Notes: generated by a model not told the origin, from the letters alone. Shown: positions 1 through 7,057, numbered from the stretch's first letter. The stretch is 36,755 nt of DNA from Planctomycetales bacterium (GCA_022615575.1 JAKEGM010000112.1:1-36755), one strand, 5' to 3'. Numbers and translations are program-made.

Positions 1-1
1 A

Positions 2-292
2 ACAGCAGCTCTTGCTGTCAATGACGGTCAATGGCACCATGTTGCCGCCGTGCTGCAGGATGACGGTTCTCCGACCCTCGATGAAATAAAACTCTATATC
101 GGCGGGGTACTTCAGAATACCACCTACACTTCCGCTGCGGCAATCGATACGGGCTCCTCGCAGGATGTGATGGTGGGCGCCGTTGAAAATGCCGCTGTCC
201 CCAGTGTGTTCTTTAACGGGTCAATCGACGATGTAATGGTATTTGATACGGCGCTCAGTCAGCAGGAAATAGAGGCGTTGGTAAACCCTTAA
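2..292 (+). CDS. LamG-domain protein, C-terminal fragment
   Basis: The reading frame is open from the window edge, so the start is missing. The visible 96 residues are the last strands of a LamG/concanavalin-A-like jelly roll: DGQWHHVAAV near the start, then KLYIGGV, and the closing FNGSIDDVMVFDTALSQQE before a short tail and stop. LamG domains bind glycans or proteins and are common in large secreted or surface proteins of Planctomycetota. The domain sits at the extreme C-terminus, with no sorting signal after it. The stop overlaps the convergent gene's stop by four bases. Domain family is clear; what the full protein does cannot be told from this fragment. Confidence 0.85.
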   Translation, partial: TAALAVNDGQWHHVAAVLQDDGSPTLDEIKLYIGGVLQNTTYTSAAAIDTGSSQDVMVGAVENAAVPSVFFNGSIDDVMVFDTALSQQEIEALVNP

Positions 293-978
293 AACGCTCC
301 GCTGTGGATGCGCCCCCGGCAGCGGTCGCAGCGGCAGGCATTGACCAGCCGCAGGTGGGTGGCCCCCAACAGGGACTTGCTGTCGACCAGTTTGGCGCCT
401 TTGGCCTGCATTTTTCGCATCGCCACATCAGCGGCTGTTTTTTCGCGGGATCCAACGGCATCCACAATCACGGTAACCGGCTTGTTGCGGATCAACAGTC
501 CCAAAACCGTGTAAAGCACCGATGTTTCAATCGGACCGCCAATGACAATAAATTCAGCCGCCCGGGCTTCCGTCAGGACGCGCTCGGCGCGCGGCTCATC
601 AAAGGGGTCTTCGGTGCGCTTGCACAGAATAACCTGGTCGCTGGCGCGCAGTAATTCACGAGGCAGGTCGGTGCTGTCGCTTGAATCAAAGAGAATCCGC
701 CGATTCCGCAGCGTATAAGGAATTTTGCATATTCCCTCAGTCCCGACAAGACAGAAGCCGTTGCCGTTGCCGCCGGATGAATGAATCAGGGCGGTGGAGA
801 TGGTCCGTATCTGCTCCTTGCGTGTCCACGCCATCACCCGACGGATATTGGCCAAAACGCGCCGATGATTTCGAACACACGCTTTTCCGTCGGCCAGGAA
901 CAAATCCCGCTGTGTGTCCACATCAATCAGAATCCGTTTTTTCCGCAATTTAATGATCGGCCTGATCATCGCTGTCAC
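289..978 (-). CDS. Isochorismatase-fold cysteine-hydrolase-like protein
   Basis: A 229-residue protein with the isochorismatase/nicotinamidase fold. Seen: ILIDVDTQRDLF near residues 16-27 supplies the family Asp, and LCKRTEDPF near 119-126 supplies the active-site Lys. At the nucleophile position the family normally has TDVCV; here GGPIETSVLYT places Ser153 where Cys is expected. The tail carries three clustered cysteines (C215, C217, C220) and is arginine rich. Family enzymes hydrolyse amides or vinyl ethers through the Cys. With Ser there the protein may be inactive, mechanistically different or a binder; substrate unknown. Start could be the first ATG or Met4. Confidence 0.75.
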   Translation of the reverse strand: MTAMIRPIIKLRKKRILIDVDTQRDLFLADGKACVRNHRRVLANIRRVMAWTRKEQIRTISTALIHSSGGNGNGFCLVGTEGICKIPYTLRNRRILFDSSDSTDLPRELLRASDQVILCKRTEDPFDEPRAERVLTEARAAEFIVIGGPIETSVLYTVLGLLIRNKPVTVIVDAVGSREKTAADVAMRKMQAKGAKLVDSKSLLGATHLRLVNACRCDRCRGRIHSGAF

Positions 979-1162
979 ATGTCCTTCAAAATCGACTTAT
1001 TTCGGGCTTCCATATCCTTATATACGGTTTTAAGCGTCCTGCGGTTCTTCGCGTATATGCCTATCGAACCGAAGAACGCTTGACTTAATTCCTTTTTGCG
1101 AGCAAAATGATTTTTTGCGGATTGGCTGTGCCTTTTCCAGAGGACTTGAAAGAAACGATTTT

Positions 1163-1795
1163 ATGGGGCAAAAACGCATTCAGGATTATCCTGCGGTTGC
1201 CGTCGCGTCCGAAGACGTGGAGGGAATGGTTGATTTTTCGGTTTTTTTTGGACGTTCGGCGCCTGTCGAAATGGAAATAGGCTCCGGCAAGGGAACATTT
1301 CTGGTCAGCCAGGCCGCGGCGTTCCCCGAAATCAACTTTTTCGGAATTGAATGGGCAAACAAATACTACCGCTATGCCGTAGATAGAATCGGGCGCAAGG
1401 GCACGGGGAATATTCGTCTTATTCGGACCGATGCGGCCTCGTTCATTCAGCGGCATATTCCGGACGCATCCATCCGCGTGTTTCATTTGTACTTTCCCGA
1501 TCCCTGGCCCAAAAAAAGGCATCACAAGCGGCGGTTTTTCTGTCATGAAAATCTTGACCAGATTTTCCGCATCCTCGAGCCGGGCGGCATCATCAATATC
1601 GCCACGGACCACGCAGATTACTTTGAGCAAATGACCGCTGTTGCCCGGCACGCGATTGGGCAGGGGCGGTTTGATGAAGTTCCTTTTATCCGTCCGGCAG
1701 GGGCGCAGGAAGGCGAGGTCGTTGGCACCAATTATGAACGCAAATACCTCAGGGAGGGCCGCAAGACCCATACGCTTGCGCTGCGGAAACGATGA
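1163..1795 (+). CDS. trmB: tRNA (guanine-N7-)-methyltransferase
   Basis: TrmB makes m7G46 in the tRNA variable loop using S-adenosylmethionine. Seen: the SAM-binding motif VEMEIGSGKGTFL early in the protein, the family hallmark YFPDPWPKKRHHKRR in the middle, and an ATDHADY segment before the C-terminal KTHTLALRKR. From the ATG at 1163 the protein is about 210 residues, normal for the family. A TTG start at 1115 would add 16 residues with no ribosome-binding site, so the ATG is preferred. The stop overlaps the rsmG start as ATGA, implying translational coupling of the two RNA methyltransferases. Confidence 0.93.
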   Translation: MGQKRIQDYPAVAVASEDVEGMVDFSVFFGRSAPVEMEIGSGKGTFLVSQAAAFPEINFFGIEWANKYYRYAVDRIGRKGTGNIRLIRTDAASFIQRHIPDASIRVFHLYFPDPWPKKRHHKRRFFCHENLDQIFRILEPGGIINIATDHADYFEQMTAVARHAIGQGRFDEVPFIRPAGAQEGEVVGTNYERKYLREGRKTHTLALRKR

Positions 1796-2529
1796 CCACG
1801 CCCCCCCTCCACCTTGAACCGGCCCGGCTTGCCCTGCACGAACACCAGGCACAGTTTGAGCGTTTTTCCGAGATGTTAATTGAAGCCAATAAAACGCACA
1901 ACCTGACGCGGATTACCGACCCGTCCCAGATTCGGACGCGGCATTTTCTTGATTCGCTGGCCGCGCTTTCGCTGCTGGATGACCTTGAACAGAAAACCCA
2001 AAAACCTCTGCGGCTTCTGGACATCGGCGCAGGGGCGGGTCTGCCGGGACTGGCATTGGCGATTGTTCGGCCGCAGTGGTCGATTGTTTCGCTGGAAGCC
2101 ACTGAAAAAAAAGTGCGGTTTCAGCAAACGGCCTGCAAAGCCCTCGCCCTGACAAATGTGCAAGCGCTGTCGGGACGGGCGGAAGACCTGGCGCATGATG
2201 CGCGATACCGCCGGCTTTTTGACGCAGTAACCGCGCGGGCGCTGGCAGCGATGCCAATGCTGGCGGAGCTGTCATTGGCGTTTGTCCGGATCGGCGGGAT
2301 CGGGCTGTACTGGAAAGGACCGGCTGTTACGGACGAACTGGCCGAGGCCGCCCCGGCAATTCAGCAAATGGGAGCCGCTATCGAACAGGTTGCCCCTTAT
2401 ACCCTGGATATCTCGCACAATCAGCCGGCACATTTAACGATGGTTGTATGCCGAAAAACGCGTCTCACCCCGGACACATTGCCCCGCGTGTTCGGTCTGA
2501 TAAAAAAACAGCCGTTATCGAACAAATAA
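1792..2529 (+). CDS. rsmG: 16S rRNA (guanine527-N7)-methyltransferase
   Basis: RsmG (GidB) methylates N7 of G527 in 16S rRNA. The 245-residue product shows the N-terminal helical segment with NKTHNLTRITD and RHFLDSLA, the SAM-binding loop LLDIGAGAGLPGLALAI near 75-90, the strand end SLEATEKKVRF, and the late TARALA motif, all typical of RsmG. It starts inside the trmB stop codon (ATGA), so the two are almost certainly co-transcribed. The C-terminus is somewhat longer than in the E. coli protein (207 residues). In other bacteria loss of rsmG gives low-level streptomycin resistance. Confidence 0.95.
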   Translation: MTTPPLHLEPARLALHEHQAQFERFSEMLIEANKTHNLTRITDPSQIRTRHFLDSLAALSLLDDLEQKTQKPLRLLDIGAGAGLPGLALAIVRPQWSIVSLEATEKKVRFQQTACKALALTNVQALSGRAEDLAHDARYRRLFDAVTARALAAMPMLAELSLAFVRIGGIGLYWKGPAVTDELAEAAPAIQQMGAAIEQVAPYTLDISHNQPAHLTMVVCRKTRLTPDTLPRVFGLIKKQPLSNK

Positions 2530-2553
2530 CACCCCTCTATCCGGAAAGAACCG

Positions 2554-2880
2554 ATGAACGAAAAAAAGGCATTTGTCGTCGAAGTGAACAGCGAAAAGGG
2601 CTACCAGCGTTTGATCTCCGGCGCACCGGTGACGCACGGAATGAAGGTCGGACGGGTTTATCTTGAGCCGGGCGCCGAATGCGGCGTTCACAGCACCGAG
2701 GACAAGGAAGAGACGCTGGTGTTTCTGGCCGGAAAGGGAATCGCCCTGGCGGCGGGCGAAAAACTGGCCGTCGGCAAAGGCAAGGTCTGCTATATCCCCC
2801 CCCGGACCGAACACAACATTCTCAACACGTCCGATGAACCGCTGGTTTATATCTTCTGCGTGGCCCCGGCCGGCCGATAA
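2554..2880 (+). CDS. Small single-domain cupin protein
   Basis: A 108-residue all-beta protein with a single conserved cupin barrel. Cupin motif 1 is recognisable as GAECGVHSTEDKEETLVFLAGKG (about residues 36-58), giving His and Glu metal-ligand candidates; motif 2 is YIPPRTEHNILNTSDEPLVY (about 80-99), with the last metal His at TEHNI. Such stand-alone cupins serve as sugar isomerases, dioxygenases or ligand sensors, and sequence alone does not say which. It begins 24 bases after rsmG with AAAGAACCG ahead of the ATG, so it may be the last gene of the trmB operon, before the hairpin at 2959. Confidence 0.85.
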   Translation: MNEKKAFVVEVNSEKGYQRLISGAPVTHGMKVGRVYLEPGAECGVHSTEDKEETLVFLAGKGIALAAGEKLAVGKGKVCYIPPRTEHNILNTSDEPLVYIFCVAPAGR

Positions 2881-2958
2881 AGCGAATTTGCCGCTGCGCC
2901 CGTGCTTTTTTAGGAAATCAACGGGGGCAAAGCCGCATGCAGCCGGCCCGCGCAATGA

Positions 2959-2990
2959 AAAACGCCGGTTGTTGGCGTAACCGGCGTTTT
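2959..2990. terminator. Bidirectional intrinsic terminator
   Basis: A perfect 12-bp stem (AAAACGCCGGTT / AACCGGCGTTTT) around an eight-base loop, with A and T ends so that it can terminate from both sides. It lies after the cupin gene on the plus strand and after the 31-codon ORF on the minus strand. Confidence 0.8.
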
Positions 2991-3034
2991 CAGAAATCCA
3001 TTTGAGAATGGTGTTTTCAGCCAGAATCAGGGTC

Positions 3035-3130
3035 TCAGCACATCGCCATGTAGCTGGCGATGGCTAAAACAAGGATGCGTTTTTTATTGGCGACAAACGG
3101 AACCCAAAATTTATAGTAATAAGTTTTCAT
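3035..3130 (-). CDS. 31-residue hydrophobic microprotein, unknown function
   Basis: A short ORF of 32 codons. The product begins MKTYYYKFWVPFV, continues through a basic patch NKKR and a hydrophobic stretch ILVLAIASYMAM, and ends with a lone Cys. A GGGGAG ribosome-binding site lies 7 bases before the ATG. A promoter-like pair, TTGGGA-17 bp-TATAAT, lies at 3196-3224, and the transcript would end at the hairpin at 2959-2990. Promoter, RBS, ORF and terminator in about 230 bases look like a stand-alone gene. A 23-codon ORF (3182 to 3111) overlaps its start in another frame and could be an upstream leader. I do not recognise the peptide; a membrane-associated microprotein is inference. Confidence 0.5.
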   Translation of the reverse strand: MKTYYYKFWVPFVANKKRILVLAIASYMAMC

Positions 3131-3195
3131 CGTTTTTCTCCCCGAAGCTCAGTTCTTCATACACCCCCATGACCGAAGCCATATCATTAAAGGTC

Positions 3196-3224
3196 ATTAT
3201 ACATAAAACGCCCCAAAATCCCAA
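3196..3224 (-). promoter_or_regulatory. Sigma70-type promoter for the 31-codon ORF
   Basis: On the minus strand, TTGGGA (3224-3219), 17-bp spacer, then a perfect TATAAT (3201-3196). The expected start of transcription, near 3189, leaves a leader of roughly 60 bases. An 8-bp palindrome overlaps the -35 box. Confidence 0.5.
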
Positions 3225-3238
3225 GAAAAATTTTCTTG
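3222..3238. repeat. Palindrome CAAGAAAA-A-TTTTCTTG overlapping a -35 box
   Basis: Two perfect 8-bp arms separated by one base. The inner end overlaps the -35 hexamer of the promoter at 3196-3224, so an operator for a dimeric repressor is possible. It is AT-rich, and chance cannot be excluded. Confidence 0.35.
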
Positions 3239-3434
3239 CCGAATTGTAAGGTCTTGAAATAAATAAAGTTAAAAATCTTATGCGCCGGTATTTTTTGGCT
3301 CAAAAATCGGGTTTCACGGGCGAATCCCGTGTCTTTTAATGCGTTTGAGGCGCTTCGTGCCATTTCTGTTGATCTTAAAGGTGGATAGGTATTTTTACCG
3401 ATAAATTTTTTAGTGGTTTTTACCTAAAATTATC

Positions 3435-3463
3435 TTGCATTTTTTTTGATTCAGGTATAGTAT
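3435..3463 (+). promoter_or_regulatory. Candidate promoter for small RNA
   Basis: TTGCAT (3435-3440), 17 bp, TAGTAT (3458-3463), with TATAGT two bases earlier as an alternative -10. A second possible promoter, TTGGGC (3484-3489) with TATATA near 3506, would give a shorter RNA starting near 3520. Neither precedes a protein-coding ORF. Confidence 0.35.
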
Positions 3464-3469
3464 TTTACG

Positions 3470-3606
3470 AACAGGGTGCGGGTTTGGGCGTATGTGATAA
3501 TGAACTATATAAAATAGAATAAAACATTACCCTCCTCCTCCTTCTAATGCCAGGTATTCTACCTGGAACAGAGCAGCGGGTTCCTCCTTCCCGCTGCTTT
3601 TCTTTT
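3470..3606 (+). ncRNA. Candidate small RNA with CCUCCU segments
   Basis: A non-coding stretch between a promoter-like sequence and a clean intrinsic terminator. It holds the pyrimidine tract CCCTCCTCCTCCTTCT (3530-3544), then a 7-bp hairpin with a three-base loop (CCAGGTA/TACCTGG, 3550-3566), then the terminator hairpin whose loop is TTCCTCCTT (3581-3589). Both exposed segments contain CCUCCU, complementary to Shine-Dalgarno sequences and like the 3' tail of 16S rRNA. This resembles C-rich small RNAs that bind ribosome-binding sites. The 5' end is uncertain (about 3470 or 3520). No known RNA family is recognised; expression is inferred. Confidence 0.45.
3572..3606 (+). terminator. Intrinsic terminator of the candidate small RNA
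   Basis: A 9-bp GC-rich stem AGCAGCGGG / CCCGCTGCT, nine-base loop TTCCTCCTT, followed by TTTCTTTT. Only the plus strand has the T-tract, so it ends a rightward transcript, although no plus-strand gene lies directly upstream. Confidence 0.75.
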
Positions 3607-3661
3607 GCGCAGCGGGGTTGTGGATACAAATTGGCTCCATTTGAGATTGGATAGGCATTTT

Positions 3662-3732
3662 AACCACGGAGGGCACGGAATTTTAGACGGGATTACAGGA
3701 TTTACGGGAGATAGTTTAACCACGAATGAACG
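3662..3732. repeat. Degenerate AACCACGGA-type intergenic repeat fragments
   Basis: Three related phrases in 70 bases: AACCACGGAGGGCACGGAA at 3662, GATTACAGGATTTACGGGA at 3691 and TTAACCACGAATGAACG at 3716. They share a loose 9-base rhythm and resemble the elements at 10123 and 11650. From memory, such phrases recur in intergenic DNA of many environmental genomes; I cannot test that here. They lie between the small RNA terminator and the 3' end of dnaA. Confidence 0.4.
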
Positions 3733-3772
3733 TCCTCTTGTCAGGGGGAGAGTTTTTTTGATGAGCGCGGCG

Positions 3773-5173
3773 CTACGATATCTTTTCGACAAGGGTTTCG
3801 AGAATTTCCCTGGCGGGCTTAATGTGCCAGCCGACCGCAGAGCGCCATTTCAGCTCGGCATTGGTCTTGAGGGCGTCGTCAATCTTGCGGCAGGCCAGAA
3901 TGGCGGTGGCGTGGTTCTTGTTGCCGAAGGTTCGCCCGATTTCGGGAAAACTCATCCTGGTGAACCGCCGGGTCAGGTACATCCCGAACGACCGGCCCAG
4001 GGAGATGGTGCGGTCTTTTTTCGCCGAATAAATATCCGAAACGCTGATGCCGAAGTAATCGGCCGCCGCCGAGACAATCTCGGAGTTATGCACAACCGGA
4101 TCCATCCGGGCGACATGTTCGGCCAGTACCTGACGGGCAACTGAAAGCGTAGCCGCCCGCCCGCTGAGCGAGCCGAACGCCGCCAACTTGAGCAAGGCGC
4201 CTTCCAGTTCCCGAACATTGGTACTGATGCTGCCGGCGATATATTCGATCACCTCCTGCGATATAGTCAGCTTCATGCTTTCGGCTCGCCGGGCACAGAT
4301 TCGGCAACGCATTTCAAAATCCGGCGCATCCACCCGCACCACCATCCCCGAGACAAACCGGTTGACCAGCTTTTCGCAAAGCTGGCCGATCTCTTTGGGA
4401 TGCGCATCCGAAGCGAGTATGATTTGTTTACCCGCCAGGTCGATGCTGTTAAACGTATGCAGGAACTCCTCCTGCATGGCATTCTTGTTGGCCAAGAAAT
4501 GAATATCATCAATGGCCAGCACCTCCAGATTGCGGAAGCGGCCGCGGAAGGCATCGAGCTTGCGCGTCTTGAGGGCCACCACATACTGATTTGCAAAATC
4601 CTCGGCCGACAGGTACATCCACCGGCAGCCGGCCCGGCGGGCGTGGACGGCGTTGCAGACACCCTGAAGCAGATGGGTCTTGCCGACGCCGTAGCCGCCA
4701 TGCACAAACAGGGGATTAAAGGGGCTTTTCTCCTCCTGGACGACGGCCTGGGCGGCATTATAGGCCAGCTGATTTTTGGCGCCGACGACAAAGGTTTCCA
4801 GCGTCAGCTTGAGGGGATTTTCGCCGGCGGACCTGGGCTGAGCGGGAACCCGCCGCAATGCATTGAGCGCCCGTTCGGTCTGCTGATGTTCGAGAATCGG
4901 CCGCAAAACCGGCTTGGCCAGTTTGCCGTCAATCTGGAAACGGAGAGGGCGCCCCTGCCCGACGACTTCGGCAAGGGCTTCTGAAATGGCGTGCGTAAAA
5001 TGCCCCTGTATCCAATTGCTGACAAAGGGGTTGGCCGCCGCCACTTCCAGATGATCCTCATGAAGGGTCAATCGGGTGCCCTGCTTAAACCAAACCTGAA
5101 ATTGTGTACTCCCTATTTTTTCGGCAATCCTTTCGTGAACTGCCTGAATCTCATCCCTGATTACAGCCTGCAT
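3773..5173 (-). CDS. dnaA: Chromosomal replication initiator DnaA
   Basis: DnaA binds 9-mer boxes at oriC and melts the origin in its ATP form. The 466-residue protein has domain I (about 1-80), a linker, the AAA+ core with Walker A GGYGVGKTH (159-167), Walker B AIDDIHF (220-226) and NVRELEGAL (319-327), and DNA-binding domain IV from about 360. In domain IV the usual GGRDHTTVLHACRKI is GNKNHATAILACRKI (417-431): the E. coli D433 and T435 positions are Asn and Ala, while the His and the upstream Arg (R394) are kept. It stands alone, with no dnaN nearby. Upstream DNA at 5294-5392 carries a perfect DnaA box. Confidence 0.97.
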   Translation of the reverse strand: MQAVIRDEIQAVHERIAEKIGSTQFQVWFKQGTRLTLHEDHLEVAAANPFVSNWIQGHFTHAISEALAEVVGQGRPLRFQIDGKLAKPVLRPILEHQQTERALNALRRVPAQPRSAGENPLKLTLETFVVGAKNQLAYNAAQAVVQEEKSPFNPLFVHGGYGVGKTHLLQGVCNAVHARRAGCRWMYLSAEDFANQYVVALKTRKLDAFRGRFRNLEVLAIDDIHFLANKNAMQEEFLHTFNSIDLAGKQIILASDAHPKEIGQLCEKLVNRFVSGMVVRVDAPDFEMRCRICARRAESMKLTISQEVIEYIAGSISTNVRELEGALLKLAAFGSLSGRAATLSVARQVLAEHVARMDPVVHNSEIVSAAADYFGISVSDIYSAKKDRTISLGRSFGMYLTRRFTRMSFPEIGRTFGNKNHATAILACRKIDDALKTNAELKWRSAVGWHIKPAREILETLVEKIS

Positions 5174-5293
5174 GCCTTATTGCTCCCATCCATCCAAGGA
5201 TTTTCTTGGTTTAAATTCATCAACATCTAATGCCAAAGCGACCAAATCATAGGACGATTGACAATTCGTTGCAATGGCGATTTTTCAAAATAC

Positions 5294-5392
5294 TTTTCCA
5301 CAAGGACAAGGTCTTCATGCGGACAGAACTTACATACGAAATTTTTTTCTTTTGCACAATCTTTTCACACCTTAAATCGGGTTTGTGGATAA
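5294..5392. other. Putative replication origin: DnaA-box cluster
   Basis: A perfect E. coli-type DnaA box, TTATCCACA, lies on the minus strand at 5384-5392 (TGTGGATAA on plus). TTTTCCACA at 5294-5302 differs by one base, and near-matches TTTGCACAA (5351) and CTTTTCACA (5361) lie between. The cluster is 120-220 bases upstream of the dnaA start in gene-poor, partly AT-rich DNA, the usual bacterial oriC setting. The neighbours are not the classic rpmH or dnaN set, and the strand-skew switch could not be measured here. Confidence 0.45.
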
Positions 5393-5997
5393 CCTGTGAA
5401 TGCCGGTTCTGATTTTTGGTTTTTATGCAGGACGATGGGACGCCAGGAGGCGGAAAAATTACATTCTCAGCGTCGCATAAAAAATCCGCAGTCCGCATTG
5501 GGGGGCATTTTTTTAAGAGTCGCTGCCGCCCGCTGACGGTCTCGGTAAAAACCCTGCCCGGGGGACTGTTAGTTTTTTTCGCGGGGACAGAAAAATGGAA
5601 ATTCTTTCGGGGTTTTTACGGACAGCAGGAAATCAAGGGCCACGGCATGGAATTGAATCTGAAAAATTACAGTTTCGGAAAGCTGGTTTTTAGACGGATA
5701 CAAAAGAGTTTTTTCCGCATTCAAGGCGATCCAGAAATGCGACCAAGAACATCCGGAGTTCACCCTCATTTGATTTTCCTTTGATAACCCTTTGGTTTCA
5801 AAAAAGATAGGGCTTTCGTTCTGCCGCCGCCAGAAACACCAAGTTCAGGATTAGAAAAATCCAAATATCCGCATGTCAAAAAACCGGGATGTCCGATAAA
5901 AACTTTGAAAATTTTGCTGGACAAAATGTTTTAAAATTGTTAAAGGGACAGTCGCGGCTTAGCCGATTTGAATAATACAAGAGTTTTCTCCCCTCCG

Positions 5998-6037
5998 GAA
6001 AACATCAGGGAATTATGTTTCCTGATGTTTTCTTTTT
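5998..6037 (+). terminator. Plus-strand intrinsic terminator with no assigned gene
   Basis: A 12-bp stem GAAAACATCAGG / CCTGATGTTTTC, 11-base loop, then five T. The minus-strand side lacks a T-tract. No plus-strand gene lies upstream, so it may end an untranslated RNA from about 5940; the segment before it contains TCTCCCCTCC. Confidence 0.65.
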
Positions 6038-6050
6038 GCGCCCCGTGTGC

Positions 6051-6056
6051 TATAAT
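6051..6056 (+). promoter_or_regulatory. Consensus -10 box ahead of the parvulin gene
   Basis: A perfect TATAAT just after the terminator, with only a weak T-rich -35 region. It would give a leader of about 50 bases before the ATG at 6112. Confidence 0.4.
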
Positions 6057-6111
6057 CGCCCATCCGCCAAAAGAATAGGATGCGGAATCTCTTGATTGAT
6101 GGGACCCATAA

Positions 6112-6981
6112 ATGACTTTGTATGTTAACGGCCAGGCAGTAGCTCAAGCGGCTATCGAAGATGAAATCAATCGCCTTCGTCCCCGGTATGAGCAGGTTTT
6201 TCACGACCAACACCAGGAGCAGCGCCAATTGCAGCTTGCCGAGTGGGCGAGGGAAAACGTGATTGAGGCCGTTCTGTTCCGGCAGGAAGCCCGCAAGGCC
6301 TTTGCCGCTGTCACCGAGGAACACATCCAGGCCTATCTTGAGCGGCTGCTGGGAAATGAGGATGAAAACGAGCCAATTCATCAGCAGATGCAGGAAGGCC
6401 CGGATCGGGCAGCCCGGCTGCGGGAGGACATCGCCGAGCAGATTCGTCACGACCGGCTCACTGAGCGGATTACCGCCGCCGCCCAAGAACCCGCCGACAA
6501 GCATATTCGGAACTATTACAACAGGCATATCAACCGCTTTACTGTGCCTGAAATGGTCCACGCGGCGCATATTGTCAAACATCCCAATGCCGAAACCCCG
6601 CCCGAAGAGGCCCGACGGCAAATCGAGGCGGTTTACCGCCGGCTTCAGGAGGGGGCCTCGTTTGAGGAACTGGCGAGGCAGCATTCGGACTGCCCGGACG
6701 GCGGCGGGGATTTGGGGTTTTTTGCCCGAGGAAGGATGGTAGCGGCGTTTGAAGAGGCGGCGTTTTCGCTGAAACCGGGAACCTACAGTCCGCCGTTTGA
6801 AACGGAGTTCGGCTGGCATATTGCCAAGGTTCTGGAAAAGCGGCCCGGCGCGCCCTGTCCGTTAGAGCAGGTGCGCCCGGTAATCGTCCGGGATTTGATG
6901 CAGCAGGCCCGGGAAAAGCTTCTCGAAAACTTCCTCGATACCTGCCGGCAAGCCGCCGTCATTCAAGACCGCCCGGATTAA
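6112..6981 (+). CDS. Parvulin-type peptidyl-prolyl isomerase, apparently cytoplasmic
   Basis: A 289-residue protein with an N-terminal helical chaperone-like part (1-145) and one PpiC/rotamase domain (about 147-245). The domain shows VHAAHIV at its start, the SFEELARQHSDCPDGGGDLGFF core, then GRMVAAFEEAAFSLKPG and the closing FGWHIAKVLEKR. Parvulins accelerate cis-trans isomerisation of prolyl bonds. Unlike SurA or PrsA there is no signal peptide or lipobox: the protein starts MTLYVNGQAV, so it probably works in the cytoplasm, as NifM-type parvulins do. No nif gene is near, so its clients are unknown. It is a single gene with its own -10 box. Confidence 0.88.
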   Translation: MTLYVNGQAVAQAAIEDEINRLRPRYEQVFHDQHQEQRQLQLAEWARENVIEAVLFRQEARKAFAAVTEEHIQAYLERLLGNEDENEPIHQQMQEGPDRAARLREDIAEQIRHDRLTERITAAAQEPADKHIRNYYNRHINRFTVPEMVHAAHIVKHPNAETPPEEARRQIEAVYRRLQEGASFEELARQHSDCPDGGGDLGFFARGRMVAAFEEAAFSLKPGTYSPPFETEFGWHIAKVLEKRPGAPCPLEQVRPVIVRDLMQQAREKLLENFLDTCRQAAVIQDRPD

Positions 6982-7057
6982 GCGCGGCAAGTCATTGAAT
7001 GCCCCGCATCCGCGGCGGCAATAAGCATTATTGTTTCAAAAAAAAGAATGGAATTTC

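Larger units (their letters stand above)
5174..6111. other. Gene-poor region upstream of dnaA
   Basis: About 940 bases with no convincing gene. It contains the dnaA leader, the DnaA-box cluster at 5294-5392, AT-rich stretches (notably 5900-5945), a plus-strand terminator at 5998-6037 and the -10 box for the next gene at 6051. The longest ORF (5416-5784, plus strand) is rich in Phe from T-runs, lacks a ribosome-binding site and resembles nothing known to me, so it is not called. Confidence 0.6.

Noticed and set aside
1085..1852. 255-codon minus-strand ORF across trmB
   Set aside because: Shadow of trmB and rsmG in the opposite frame; its translation has no family features.
5416..5784. 122-codon plus-strand ORF upstream of the parvulin gene
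   Set aside because: No ribosome-binding site, Phe-rich from T-runs, no recognisable motif, and it lies in a probable origin region.
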